Source: Prorocentrum cordatum (taxonomy: Eukaryota > Sar > Dinophyceae > Prorocentrales > Prorocentraceae). From it: a stretch of 64,000 nucleotides of DNA. Within the stretch, counting starts at the first letter, position 1. Every line of letters begins with the position of its first letter. Location: positions 62,001-126,000 of the forward strand of contig CAUYUJ010020540.1 in assembly GCA_963575745.1 (NCBI GenBank). The letters are read 5' to 3'. The translations under genes were made by a program, and so were the position numbers. Under the pieces are notes generated by a model that ran no database searches, was not told where the DNA came from, and saw nothing but the letters and a program-made list of their open reading frames with translations. This document shows positions 34,201 through 46,200 of the stretch, piece by piece.

Positions 34201-37200
34201 GCGCCCATTGCTTCGCGATTTCGAAACTCTCCCCCATCTTTTTCTCAAAGCGTTGGACCCCTTCGCGGACGTACTGCGGCGGGCCCCGCTGCAGGATGTC
34301 CCAGGGCGGCAGGTTGTAGACGAGCACGCGGTGGGCCACGCGAACGCGACTGAGCATGACGTACAAGTGCAGCCACCAGTCATCGGCGCCCATGTTCATG
34401 GGCTTCTGGAGCACCATGGTGGCCGCATCCATACCCAGGCCCTGCGCAGTCTGCACGGTGCGAACTTTCTCTGGCAGCAACGGGATCTGGTACCTCGTAA
34501 CCTTCACCTTCCGAAGCTTTCGCTCGCCATCGTCGTCGTAGTGATGATTCCACTCCCAGGACGCCCTGTGCGGCGCGATCTGCACGACCCCTTGCCCGAA
34601 CCCAAAGTCCTTCTTGAGGCCATCAAACTCGACGAGGACACCGCGCGGCAAACGCTTGCATCGATAATAACCGAGCCGGTGGGCGTCGTGAAGCTTCTTT
34701 TCGCGCCAATCCGCGTCCGGCGTCTCGAACTCCTGCGGGTGGAACCTCACGTCCTTGACTACCCCCACGGCGTCCTGCACGATCTGGTGCTTCGCCGACA
34801 ACTTCACGTTCAGCCGCACACGCATGCCGATGTACAGCGGGCACATGCCGATGAGGTGACCAGTGTTGTTCACGTTCGGCACCTGCAGCATGGCCTTGTA
34901 ATGCTCCTCAACGAAGTCCCTGTTTGGAGGCAGGTCCACGGCCTGCACGTACAGCAGCATCTGCCCTTTATCCCTGGCCTCTCGCACGGCCCGATACTGC
35001 ATCTGCCTGTGCACGGCCTCCCAGGCGATGCCCATCTCGAACCCGTCCTTGACATGGGGGTCCTGCAGCCGCTTGTCGTTCTTACCGGGTCGGACCACCC
35101 ACCCTTGCACCACCATTTTCTGCTCGGCCGTAAACTTCTTGCCCTGCCTCATGGTCTTCAAGAACCCGGGCATGAAGGGGCAGGGCGCGTGCGGAGTAAC
35201 GAGACGGTCCTTGAAGCGGTGCGTCTCGTACAGAAACATGGCGTGGGTGACACCGTCCAGGAACATGGATTGCCCATTGCGGACGTGAATCGGCGCCTCG
35301 GGCGACTCACGCTGCAGCAAGGAAGACCTTCTGCCCTTGCCGCTCACCGGCCCCAGCTGATAAAAATCCCCCAGGAACATGACAATCGGAACCTTCCCGA
35401 ACATGTGCCCCCGCGCCATGTACAGGTTCACATCGCAATTATACTTAGCCTTACGGGCTTTGCACATGCGAAACGATGCAGCGCCGAGAAGCTGGGGCGG
35501 CACCATGGACACCTCCTCCACGATGACGGCCTTGAGGTCGTTCATGCGGTCCACGATGTCATCGACTTTCTGCCCCGAGAGCCTAGCGATGGTCATGGCC
35601 TGCTGGCCGCTCAGCCCGAAGCCGCTGTGGATCGTCTCCCCCCCGATGACGCGCGCAGCGCTGTTCGACGAGGCCACGGCGATCTCCGATCCCGCGCCGA
35701 ACACCTCGTTGAGCAGACGTCGCAGCAGTTTCACCACCTCCGTCTTCCCCGTCCCGCCCTCCCCGTGCAGCAGGAGAGCCATCTGCTCCACCGGCTTGGG
35801 GCTTTTTCCGCTGTCCACATCTTGCTGGTATGCCACGATGGCCTCCACCTGGCCCACGACCAGGGCGACCACCGCCTTCTGCTCCTTATTGAACGTCACG
35901 GGGTTGTCCGCCCTGGTCGCCCACTCGTTAAACAGCCCCTCCGCGATGTCGCGCGCCCGCCGCGGAGGCTCCGCGTCGCCGGCAACCGCGGGCGGCGGCG
36001 GCCGACCAGGCACGAGCACGGCAGGCGCCGAACCCGCGAGGCCGCTCCGCCCGTCGCCATCCCCAGGCAAGCCCTCAGCTCCCTTTTTCCTGTATCGGAA
36101 CGCCTCCTTCTGCTGTGCTTTGCCCTCCTCGAACTGAGAGTCGCCCAAGTCGAGACCGCAGAAGCCCGTCTGCGTTCCAGTACTCGCGGCAGCAGGCTGA
36201 GGCTTATGGTCTTTCGCATAGCCCTCAAGGAAGATATTCTTATAGACCAAGCTTTGCGACGACCCACGAATCTGCTCCAACTGGGCCACCGCGGGCACCT
36301 GGCTATCCGGCACGGCGAACGCGGGCATCTGTCGGTGCGCCGCCCACGCTTCGTCCGCCTCGCCCTCGTCCACCTCCTGAGCCAAACCGTCAGGCGCTCC
36401 GCCGCCGGCGCCCGCCCCCTCCTCCTCGTCCGCCTCCCCGGCAGGCCGATTCCCCACTGCCTGCAGCTCAGCAGACTCCTCGAAATCCTTGGCCTCCGGA
36501 CGGATCTTGATTCGCGGCCGCCCTTTCGCCTCCGCCTCCACGTCGAGGTTCGTCGCGACCTGGACGGTCCAGCGTGCCATGAACTCGGCGGCGCTGGGTT
36601 GCTGTGCAAAATGGCCCGGGCCCTCCTCTGAGCCGCGTTTCAGATCAATGTCCTCGATCGTGAACCACTTTCCAGCTCGCCGCTCGCACTCCTCGTACTG
36701 CCTGGACAACGCCACCTGCTTCGCCCACCACTCCTCCCAGGCAGGCCGATGCTTCCCGACCGCGTTGACACCGGCCCTGTAGGGCGCCCAGGCCGCAGCC
36801 CCCTTCTCAGCCGGCTGCAACGGACGGAAAATCACAGACTTGAACAGCGCGTTCACCTCTGGGTCTTTCTCCTTCGAAGGCATCGTGAAGCCGAAGAACT
36901 TGGGCACCCTGAACGGCGCGCCGACGCGGAGCTTCTGCACTCGGGAGGCGGCGGCCGGGTGCGTGTCCGCGAACGCGTACGTCTCGAAGTCCTGCGGGTC
37001 GAAGTGGAGCGGGTTGGCCTGCGCGGTGTACACGTACATGGCGTAATGGTACATGCCCATGGACTTCAGGGGCTCCCTGTCGCCGCGATGCAGCCAGTCC
37101 ATCTTCATGTCGTGGTCCAGCCGCGCGCTGTATTCGACACCCTGCTGCTGCTCCTGCTCGGGCTGCCCCCCCCCAGCAGCACCGGCAGCCGCGCCCTCCC

Positions 37201-40200
37201 CGACAACGCCGTCGACGACACGGGCGTGCAGCGTTGCGCGCGCCTCGTCCAGCGCATCCATGACACCGCCGCCCCCCTCGCCGTCCACTTCTCCCGCGGC
37301 CGGCTGGTCCACCTCGATGTGGTCTGCGCGCGGGTCGGTCCAGAAGTCGTCCTTTTTCTGATGAACGGCGGAGCTTGCCTGGAACGCCAGCGCCACGATC
37401 CCCTTGCAATACAGAGTCCAGGTGTCATGGGAGCAATAGCACTCGTGGCCATACTGCATCTGGAACATCATCTCGGGCAGCTTCTTCAGGAGCGCCCGGT
37501 GCGAGCTGGTCGTGAGCTTGATGACAGTTCGCCTGGCAGAGTCGAGCACTCCGCCCCAGCCGCTGCGACGAGCGGCAGCAGCGGCCCGGGCCCCGTCGAC
37601 GTCCTCCTCGCCCTCCGCCTCCGCCGCCTCATCCGCCTCCCGCTCCGCCTTCTGCTGGAGTCGGAGCCACTCCAACCCGGTGCTCTGCGCGTGCAGCACT
37701 CCGAGGTCTCCCGCGATCGGCCCCGCCTTGGTCGTGTAGTCCGTCTGGTAGTGCGCCATATTGATGGCGTCCATGAACACGGCCTCCAGCGAGTGCAACA
37801 CGTGCTCCCGCAGGCTGCCGGGCGGACCGCTGCCGCTCGCGCCAGCAGCTGCGGCGGCGGCGGGCGACGCGGGCGCGCTCGATGCAGGGCTGCCAGACGC
37901 CGCCGCGCGCGACGCGGCGCGGCCTGGCGCCCGCGACCTCGGCTCTGTCTCGACGGCTGATTCTGGCAGCTCGCGCTCCGCGCGCCGGTCGCTGTAGTAG
38001 CCCAGGCCCTGCTCCCCCTTCTTGAACACGAACCCGGGCCGGCTGCCGTCGTAACACGAAGCCGCGCTGAACCCAGCGATGTCCTCGAATTCCGGCGTCG
38101 GCGGAGGCGGCGGATCCAAGCCATACGCATCGGCCAAATCCCACGGCTCGTCATCCTCTTCTCTGAAGCCCCAGATATCCCCCGCGTTCGGATCGTCCAT
38201 CGTGGTCGGCGCCCCGCCGAGCAAACCTCCTCCCCTGGGCAGGCCGAGGCGGCGCCCCACGGGCACGCGCCCGCCCCCCGCCGCAGCCGCGCGCGCCGCC
38301 CCCTCGGCCGCCCCGCCCCCGCCCTGCGCTGCGGCCGACGCCCCGGAACCCGTGGAACCTCCGCTCTGCCCAGTGCCCTCGTCGCAACCGGTGCCGCCAG
38401 TCCCGGCGCCAGCCAGCGCGTCCGATGCCTCGCCGACAGGCTCGGCGAACGCACCGGGCTCCGGAGGCGGCGGCACAACAGGGTCGCTGGCGGGCGCGCC
38501 CCCGACGCTGTCGTCGCCCGGCAGGTCGAGCACCACGCGGTCCAGGCACTGGACGTCCAGGTTGCTCCGCAGACACACCTGGCCCACAGGGTTCGTGCTC
38601 CCGTGGTACGGGTGGTACCGCACCACGTCGACGCGACCAGCTCTGCCGTGCCGGTTGCAGCGGTGCGGCCACGGGCCGTAGCCTTCAGCCGGAACGTCGT
38701 CCAGATCCAGGCGCTCGCCAGGAGGGTTCCACTCCCCCTCCTCCAACGGACCGCACGCGTACTGAACCTTCGCATCTTCCGGAAGCACCAAATCCTTCCC
38801 CTTGCGCAGGCGCCGCCAGACGAAGGCGGCGGCAGGACGCTTCCTGGACGGGTGGCTGTAGACCGCAGTCTCGTACTCGTGGTAGAAGCCGAGCCGGCAC
38901 ACCTTGCAGTGCTGAGGCACATCGTCGTTCGTCTTGTGCTTCCAGCACGTGGGACCGCACCTGTGCAGGTGGCCACGGATGATACACTTGCGCGCGTCCC
39001 GCGCGAAGCAGCGCGCCCAGGTCCGCGCCTCATCCCCCGGGCACTCAGCAAAGTGCATGGCCGCGGCGCCGTCCGCGCGCACCACGCGGTACGCAGGCTT
39101 GCGGCGGTACTGCGGCTGCAGCGTCACGTGCGCACCCGTGAGAGGCTCTCCAAATACCGCCGGGTACTGTGCCCGCTGCTCATGGGGATCGGGCTCTGGA
39201 TCTGCCAGCGGCGCGAACGGGCGCTGCCGGAGCGGACCCTCTATTGCGGGCTGCTGCTCCAGCATCGCCCGCTCCTCCACGAGATCGACGTTCATCATGG
39301 CCGCAACCTGATTCCGCAGCTCTTCTGTGGACAGTTGGTTGTCAGCACGGACGGAGCGGCGGCCCTCTTCGTACGCCCTCTTGCACAACTTCCCGAGCTG
39401 ACGACGCGAGGCGCCAGCGATGGTATCGTACTTCAATTGGAGGTCGCTCTCCTCTCGCTTCCCGTCCGCGAACGCGAGACGTCGATCCCGCGGGCCGAGC
39501 GGAAGCGGCGGCAGACGGTCCGGCCCGTCCAAGCCCAGCTGCCGGCCCACCTCCTCCGCCGCGTCGAACTGCACGCTGCCGACCCTGGCGAGCACGGCCT
39601 CCCTCCACCTCCTCAGACGCTCCTCGAGGCCTTCGACGTCCCCCGCGCGCAGCTTCGCGAGGAACGCGCCGGTCATCGGGTGCAGGCGCCACAGGTGGAT
39701 GTGCGGATGGATGCCGCCGCGCCCCTGCGACTCCACGGGTCCGAAGAACGCGCGGACGAGCCCGAACGCTCCACACGCCCCCGTGGCGGCCACGCCGTCG
39801 GAGACGCCCGTGGCCCCGCGCTGCCGCGTGACGCCGACGACATGCTCCAGGAACAGTTCCAGCATGAGGTTCGTGACCATGGCCTGCGACACCGGGTCAG
39901 CGGCCACCCGCCGCAGCATGTCCCGCGTTGAGGGCATCACAGGAGCAGTCTCCTCCAGCAGCCGCCATCGCTGTACGGAGGCGCCCTCGTACATCAGGGA
40001 CACCATCAGGTTCCGAGTGTCCGCGATGTTCGGCGTCGTGAACACCAGGGGAGGCCCGAAGAGCCGGGTGTAGCTGGTACTGATGTGCCGCAGCGTGGTC
40101 CGGTGCGCGTCGGACCCGACGACATCACGGTTGCTGAGCAGCATGCTGCGCAGCGCGCTCTTGACGTTCCGGGGCAAGCCCTCGAGGCCCAGGGCCTCCT

Positions 40201-43200
40201 TGATGCCCGCCCCCCTGCCGAGCACGGCCACGACCTGCGCCAGATCCTCCGGCGTCAGTGCGGCGAGGTCCGCGATGCTTTCCCCCAGACGCTGCTTGCG
40301 CACGAATAACCTAGCCGACTGAATGATAGCCTTTCTGCGCCAGAGGCAATACTGGGCCGTGAGCAGGTCCGCGTGGCGACGCCAGCGCGGCACGGGCGAC
40401 TCAGACGCGGCGGGCGCCCGCGCAGCGTCGGGCGCGGGCGCCCGCGCAGCGTCGGGCGCCGAGACGTCGTCGGGGACCTCGTACTCGAGCTCCTCGCGAG
40501 CCATGAGGCACCTGCACCACTCGTCGTACGTCAACTTCGCCTCCCTGTCGAGTCCGAAGACGCCGTCGCCGTAGGGAAACGCGACGGGGTCGAAAGCACT
40601 CCAGAAACCGGGGGAGAACATGCTGACAGGCTCGGTTCCAGTGGGCACGACGACCCGCACCGCGCGCCTCGCCCCCCCGCCCTCAGCGCCCCCGGCCGGC
40701 GCGCCGCCGCCGCCGCCGCCGCCACCGGCCGCGCGCTTCCCGGCGACTCCCGGAGGAGGCCGCGTGGCCTGAATCTTCTGCTCCGTCTGCTCCAGCTTCT
40801 TCGTGAGCGCCTCCTTGTTGCAGTTGGTGAGCGCCTTCGCAGCCTTGTGGGCCTCTTTCGCGGCTTCCGCCAAGCGCAGGTCGGAATCTCGGTCCTGGAA
40901 ATTCTCCATGTCGTCGAACTGCCGCGTCAGTGCCTCCACACGCCGCTTCTCGCGCGCAATCACCTCCGCCTTCTGGAGGCTGAGGTGCACGGTCTGCCAC
41001 TGCTTGTCCAGATCGGCCAGCATGTCGGCGTCCGCGACGGCGGCGCAGTACTCGCCCTCCTCGACACCCTCGCCGCCCTCTCCCTCACCAGCCTCGCCCT
41101 CGTCGCCCTCTGAATCCTCCCCGCCAGCGCCAGCCGCGTCCTCACCGGTGGGATCCCCGCACCCGCCCCCTGCCTCGCCCCCGCCGTCAGCCGCCGCGTT
41201 CGCTTCGCCCTCCGCGCTCGCTGCGCCTGCACTCGTCCGCTTCGGCGGGGCCGAGCCCGCGCCGGGCTGCACGGCATCGGCCGGGCCCTCCTGGCGAGCG
41301 TCGCCGCCCTTACCCCCCACGGCCACGCACGCCGCGAGACAGCGAGGCAGGCCCAGGAGCGAGGAGCCGTCGCCATCGCCGTCGCCCTCGGGGTCCGCAA
41401 AGTTTCGCGCGGCCTCTTCGTCCCACCGCACCGCGGCGTACTGCTCGTTCGTGTCGCGGAGGTACTCGTAAGCGCGCCTGAAATCGGCGAGGGGCACGCC
41501 GAGCTCCTCCAATAGCGCCTTCTGCAGGGTGGCGGGGTCGGACCCCGCGAAGACAATCTGCACGAACTCGACGAGGTCGCTCTCCCGCGGCGGCAGCGAC
41601 AGCACCTGCCGGCCGCCGTCCGCCTGCGGGAACGCCACGAAGTTCCCCACGTACGCCTTGATCTTCTGGTCGATCGGAGCCCACTCACCAGAGTCGGCCT
41701 TGCAGTTGAACCGCCGCACGATGCCCCGCGCGATGGGCAGCAGAAGCTTCGCGCCCAGCGTGAGATTCCGCAGCGGCGGTGGCAGCCGACCGATCCAGAG
41801 ATCGTTGGCCAGCGCGCAGGGCGGCATCGTGGGCAACCTCTTGGAGAGCGCGCCGTGACACCCTGCGCAGATGGGCACCTTCTGCTTCGCGTCGGCCACG
41901 AGCACCCCGTCTGACTGGCGCCTGTCAATCTTGAAGCACTTCTTGTGCAAGAGCCACAGCTTCCCGTCTGGGCCAGGGTCGCGCACTGCGGACGCCTCCA
42001 GCTCCTCGAGGGGGATGCCGCCCGGGCGCTCGACGCCGTTGGGGCCCTCGCGCACGAAGCGCCACCGAGCGTGGTACCGTGCCGGGTCCAGCAGCGCGTG
42101 GGCGCGCTGCCGCTGCGTCAGGCGCATGGCCTGCGCCTGCGCGCCCGCGGCCTCGGATGCCTCTCCCCTCGCCGCCTCGAGCTCGGCGCGCGCGGGCGGC
42201 TTCGGCACCTGGTCGCAGAGCAGCGAACGCTCCCCGGCGCCGTCCGGCTGCTGCCAGAAGTGCACGCGCTGCAGCTCGTCCGCCCAGTGGAGACGAGCGC
42301 AGACGCAGCACGCGACCCTCGAGCGCACGGCGCGGCGACTCTGCCCGGGCTCGGGCCCCTCGACGTCCGACGCCGCCGGCGCAGCGCCCAGCGCGTCCAA
42401 GTCCACGGGCGGCATGTCCACGCCCGCGGGCGGCACGGCCCCGTCCGCGCCTGGCGGCTTCCACCAGGCGCGCGGCGCGTCCGGCGCGGCAGCGGCGGCG
42501 GCGGCCTCCCCCGAATCGGCGGGCGCTGCGCAGGCCGGCCAGTCGTGAGACCCCGTGACGAGGTGCTCAGAGAAGGCCTCCACGCACTGCCGCCACTCCT
42601 GGGGCCTCACGGGCCGCACGTCGTCGTCCTGCTGGGGCCACTGCTCGGCCAGGTAGAACAAGCGCTTCCTATACTCCGGCCACCCGTGGTGCTTTTCGTG
42701 CACGTGCGTCATGAAGCCGGCATGCGTGGCGAAGTTCTTGTCGCAGAGGCGGCACGGGAACGGCGGGAGAGCCTCCGGGGCCTCTTTAAATGCCCGCAGA
42801 GGACGGCGCTCGCCACACGGGAGGGCCACATACTCGGGCTGGAGCCTGGGCACGCGCGCCTTGCGAGCGGCAGCGATGGCCGGGGTCGGCGCGGGCGGGG
42901 CGCCGCCGGCATCCGTCTCGCGCTTCCGCGCCTCCTTCACGGCCAAGCCATACCGTTCCGGGCACTCGCGCGTCAGGGAACTGTGGCGCTGGTCCGGGTC
43001 CCACTCCCCAAAAGGTCGCTGCTCGGGTCTGCCGTGGCTCCCACAGAACTGCCCTTCGCCTTTGCAAGAATGCCGGCACTGCCCGAGCACGTGCACGCCC
43101 CGGTGCGGGTGCCAGACGCGCGCGACGCACCTGCCAGCGACGCACGGCGCGGGGTCCAGGAGCCAGGCCGGCAAGGTGCCCTCCTCGCTCACGTGGGGGT

Positions 43201-46200
43201 CATCCAGAGCCACGTTCACCTCCACGTCCCCTGCCTTCACTGTCTTCCCTCTGAGACGCTCCTCCTCTTCCTTCCGCAGCCGCTCCTGCTGCAACCGCTC
43301 CTGGTCCCTTCTCGCCGCCCCGCGAGTCCGCGGCCCTGGGCCCTCGGGGGCTTGCCTCTTGGGTCCGCCGCCGAGCAGCCGACCCGCGCCCCCGCCCGCG
43401 CCCCCGTCGCCGTCGCCGCCCGCGCCACCGTCGCCCGGCCCCTGCGCACCAGAGCCCGACCCCGACGCTGGTCCACCGTTCGCACCGCTGCCCGAAGAGG
43501 ACCCGCCGCCGCCGCCGCCGCCGCCCCCGGAAGAGTCGTCGCCGCCGCCCCCTCCTCCCACCACCTCATCCCCGCACCCCGCCAGCCGCAGCCATTGGCT
43601 GCATGTCCGGTCCAACCAGATGCGCACGAATTCCTGCGAATACTTCGTCGCCACCCTTGCAACACCCCGCGCGAGCTTCGCTTCCTTGAAATCGGGCTCC
43701 CCGCGCCGATCGGCGAACGCGTCCGGCCAGACACCGCCGTGACGGGCACGGAAATCGTCGAGGGCAATCAGAACGTCCTTATCATTCTTTGCGGCCGCGT
43801 CGTCCTTCTCCACCGCGGCGAGCAACGCGGGATCCCTCTCGAGCGCAGCGAGCAGGCGCTGCTGGTCCAGGTCCCAGTGCCCCGCGGCGAGGTTCCACGT
43901 CAAGCCCACGCCCGCCCGCTCCCGGCGCACGAAAGCCGCCACCTGCCGCGCCGCCTGAGGCTTCAGCTTGAGGAGCTGCTGCCAGACGGGCCACTCGGGG
44001 ATCGCCTGCGGCTTCAGGTCCGCCAAGTACACGGGCGGCTTCAGGTCGCCACTCGGGGACCGCCGCGCGCCCTCGGCGGCCTCCACCCTGTACATTATGT
44101 CGCGGTCGCCCTCGAGCTGCTGCAAGCGCGCGGCCAGGGCGTCGCCCATGCGAGCGACGCCGCCGCGCGCGCGGCACCAGGCCCGCAACAGCCAGAGCTC
44201 CGCGGGCACGTCGCCCGGCTCGCCCGTGTAGTAGCCGCGCCGCCCCTGGGGGAACGTGTCGGCGGCGAAACCCGACTCCACGGCCTCGGAGAAGAACGCA
44301 CGGCCAGGGCCGGCCCACGCTTTCGGGATACCGAAGACGCGCGGCCAGGGCGCCAGCCTGCTCCCGTCGGGCCCCGCGCGCTGGTACCACGGCTCCAGAG
44401 CGTGTCGCTGGTCCAGCTGCACGCTCGCTTCGCAGTTGTCCTGGTGGAAGCACTCGTCCTCCAGCAGCAGACCACGGAACTCAGCGAATCCGTTCTCCCC
44501 CCCCGCCGCGCACCGGGCCGCCTGCGCGCGCTTCCTGGCGCGGGCGCGCTCCGCCTCCACCGCCTCGCGCTTCATCACCGCCTGGCTAGGCAGCTTCTTC
44601 GGCGCGAAATGCAACCTCTTACACCAACCATCGACCTCTCCGTCGGTCAGCTCCCGCGCGCTCTCGAAATCCTGCTGGCACTTGTAGCAGAGGAAATCGG
44701 AGGGCAGGCGCAGGAGCACGCTGCCGTGCACCGGGGCGCCAGGAGCGCCGTCCAGCCGCGCCTGCTCTGCGTACCGCGCCTGGCGCGTCGCCTCGCGCAC
44801 CTCCCCCGGCCTCCAGACCTCGCCCTCGGCGGCGTCCAGCGACGGCAGCAGCGGCGCGCGGACCGGCCCCGGCTTGCCGTCGTCGCGGAGCGGCGCGCGC
44901 CAGCGCAGCGGCTCGCGACGGCAGCAGACCCAGACCTCGCGCTCCACGCCCTCCTGTTCGAGCCGTTGGAGCAGGCGCTGCCACTGCTCCCAGGGCTCCC
45001 GCACGTCCGAATTGGGCACGGGCGTGCGGCGCAGCAGCTCGGGGTCGGCCCTGCGCAGGCGCCGGATCGCCTGCGACCGCGCCACGTTGTCCTGCGCCGT
45101 GGCCGCGTCGAGCCCCAGGGCGACGTCCCGCAGCCGCTCCAGCTCCGCCACCTGCCGCTGCAGCTCCGCGTCCGGGGCCTCCCCCGCGAAGAACCTGGGC
45201 GCGACGGGCACATACGACAGCATGCAGGTCGCCAGCACGTACCGCACGAAATCCTCGTGCTCCTCGTCGATGCCCGTGGGGAGCTCCTCCTCGTCCGCCA
45301 TGCCCCGCGGCTCCTCCTCCGCGTCCGCCATCTCTGCGTCCCCCTCCTCCTGCTCCCTCCGCTCCTCGTCGCCCTGCTCCTGCTCCTGCTCCCCCTGCTC
45401 CTGCTCCTCCTCTTCCTGCTCCTCTTCCTCCTGCTCCTCTTCTTCCTCCTCCTCCTCATCCTCCTCCCCGAGCGCCTCGCGGCGCGGCTCTTCGGCCGCC
45501 GGGGCGGCCAAGGCTTCGCGGACCCGCCTGTCTTTGGCCAGGGCAACGAAGACGTCGAGCCCGAGCGCGGCGCCCTGCAGCGCGTCCACGTGCTCCAGCA
45601 GGGCGGCCACGAGCGCGGTCTTCACCCGCCGAGCCAGCGCCCTGTCTGCCCTCTGGAACCTAGCGAACATATCCGGCGTGACCTCCGCGCGCCGCTCCTC
45701 CGCGAGGCAGTCGGCCGGGTCCTCCTCTTCCTGCTCCTCCTCCTCCTCGCCGAATGCCTCCTCCTCCTCCTCGGCCGCGCGCCGCAGCAGCTCCAGCCGC
45801 TGCGCCTCGAGCGCCCGCGCCTCCGCCTCCCTGCTCTCGGCATCGCGCCGCGCGGCGGCCGCCTGCGCGCACTTCTGCCGCAGCGCGTCGAAGGTCGCGG
45901 GCGCGTTGAAGGACGCCGCGCGGCCCTTCCGCTCGTGGTTCGCGATGAAGTTCGCCAGCCTGCGCTCCTCGTCATCCTCCGCCTTCTCCACCGGCATCCT
46001 CTGGTTCTTCTCGCACCACGCCTCCAGCGCCTGGACCTGGATGAGATCCGCGTCCAGCGCCGCCTCCAACTGCGCTCGCCAGTGCTCGTCCAGGCCCTCG
46101 ACGCCACGCGCTCGCACGTTCCCGATCCACCTCGCGAGCAGACGCTCCCGCGCATCGCCGTCATGACCGCCGCTCCGGGGCGCGCGCCCGTGTGTCTCCA

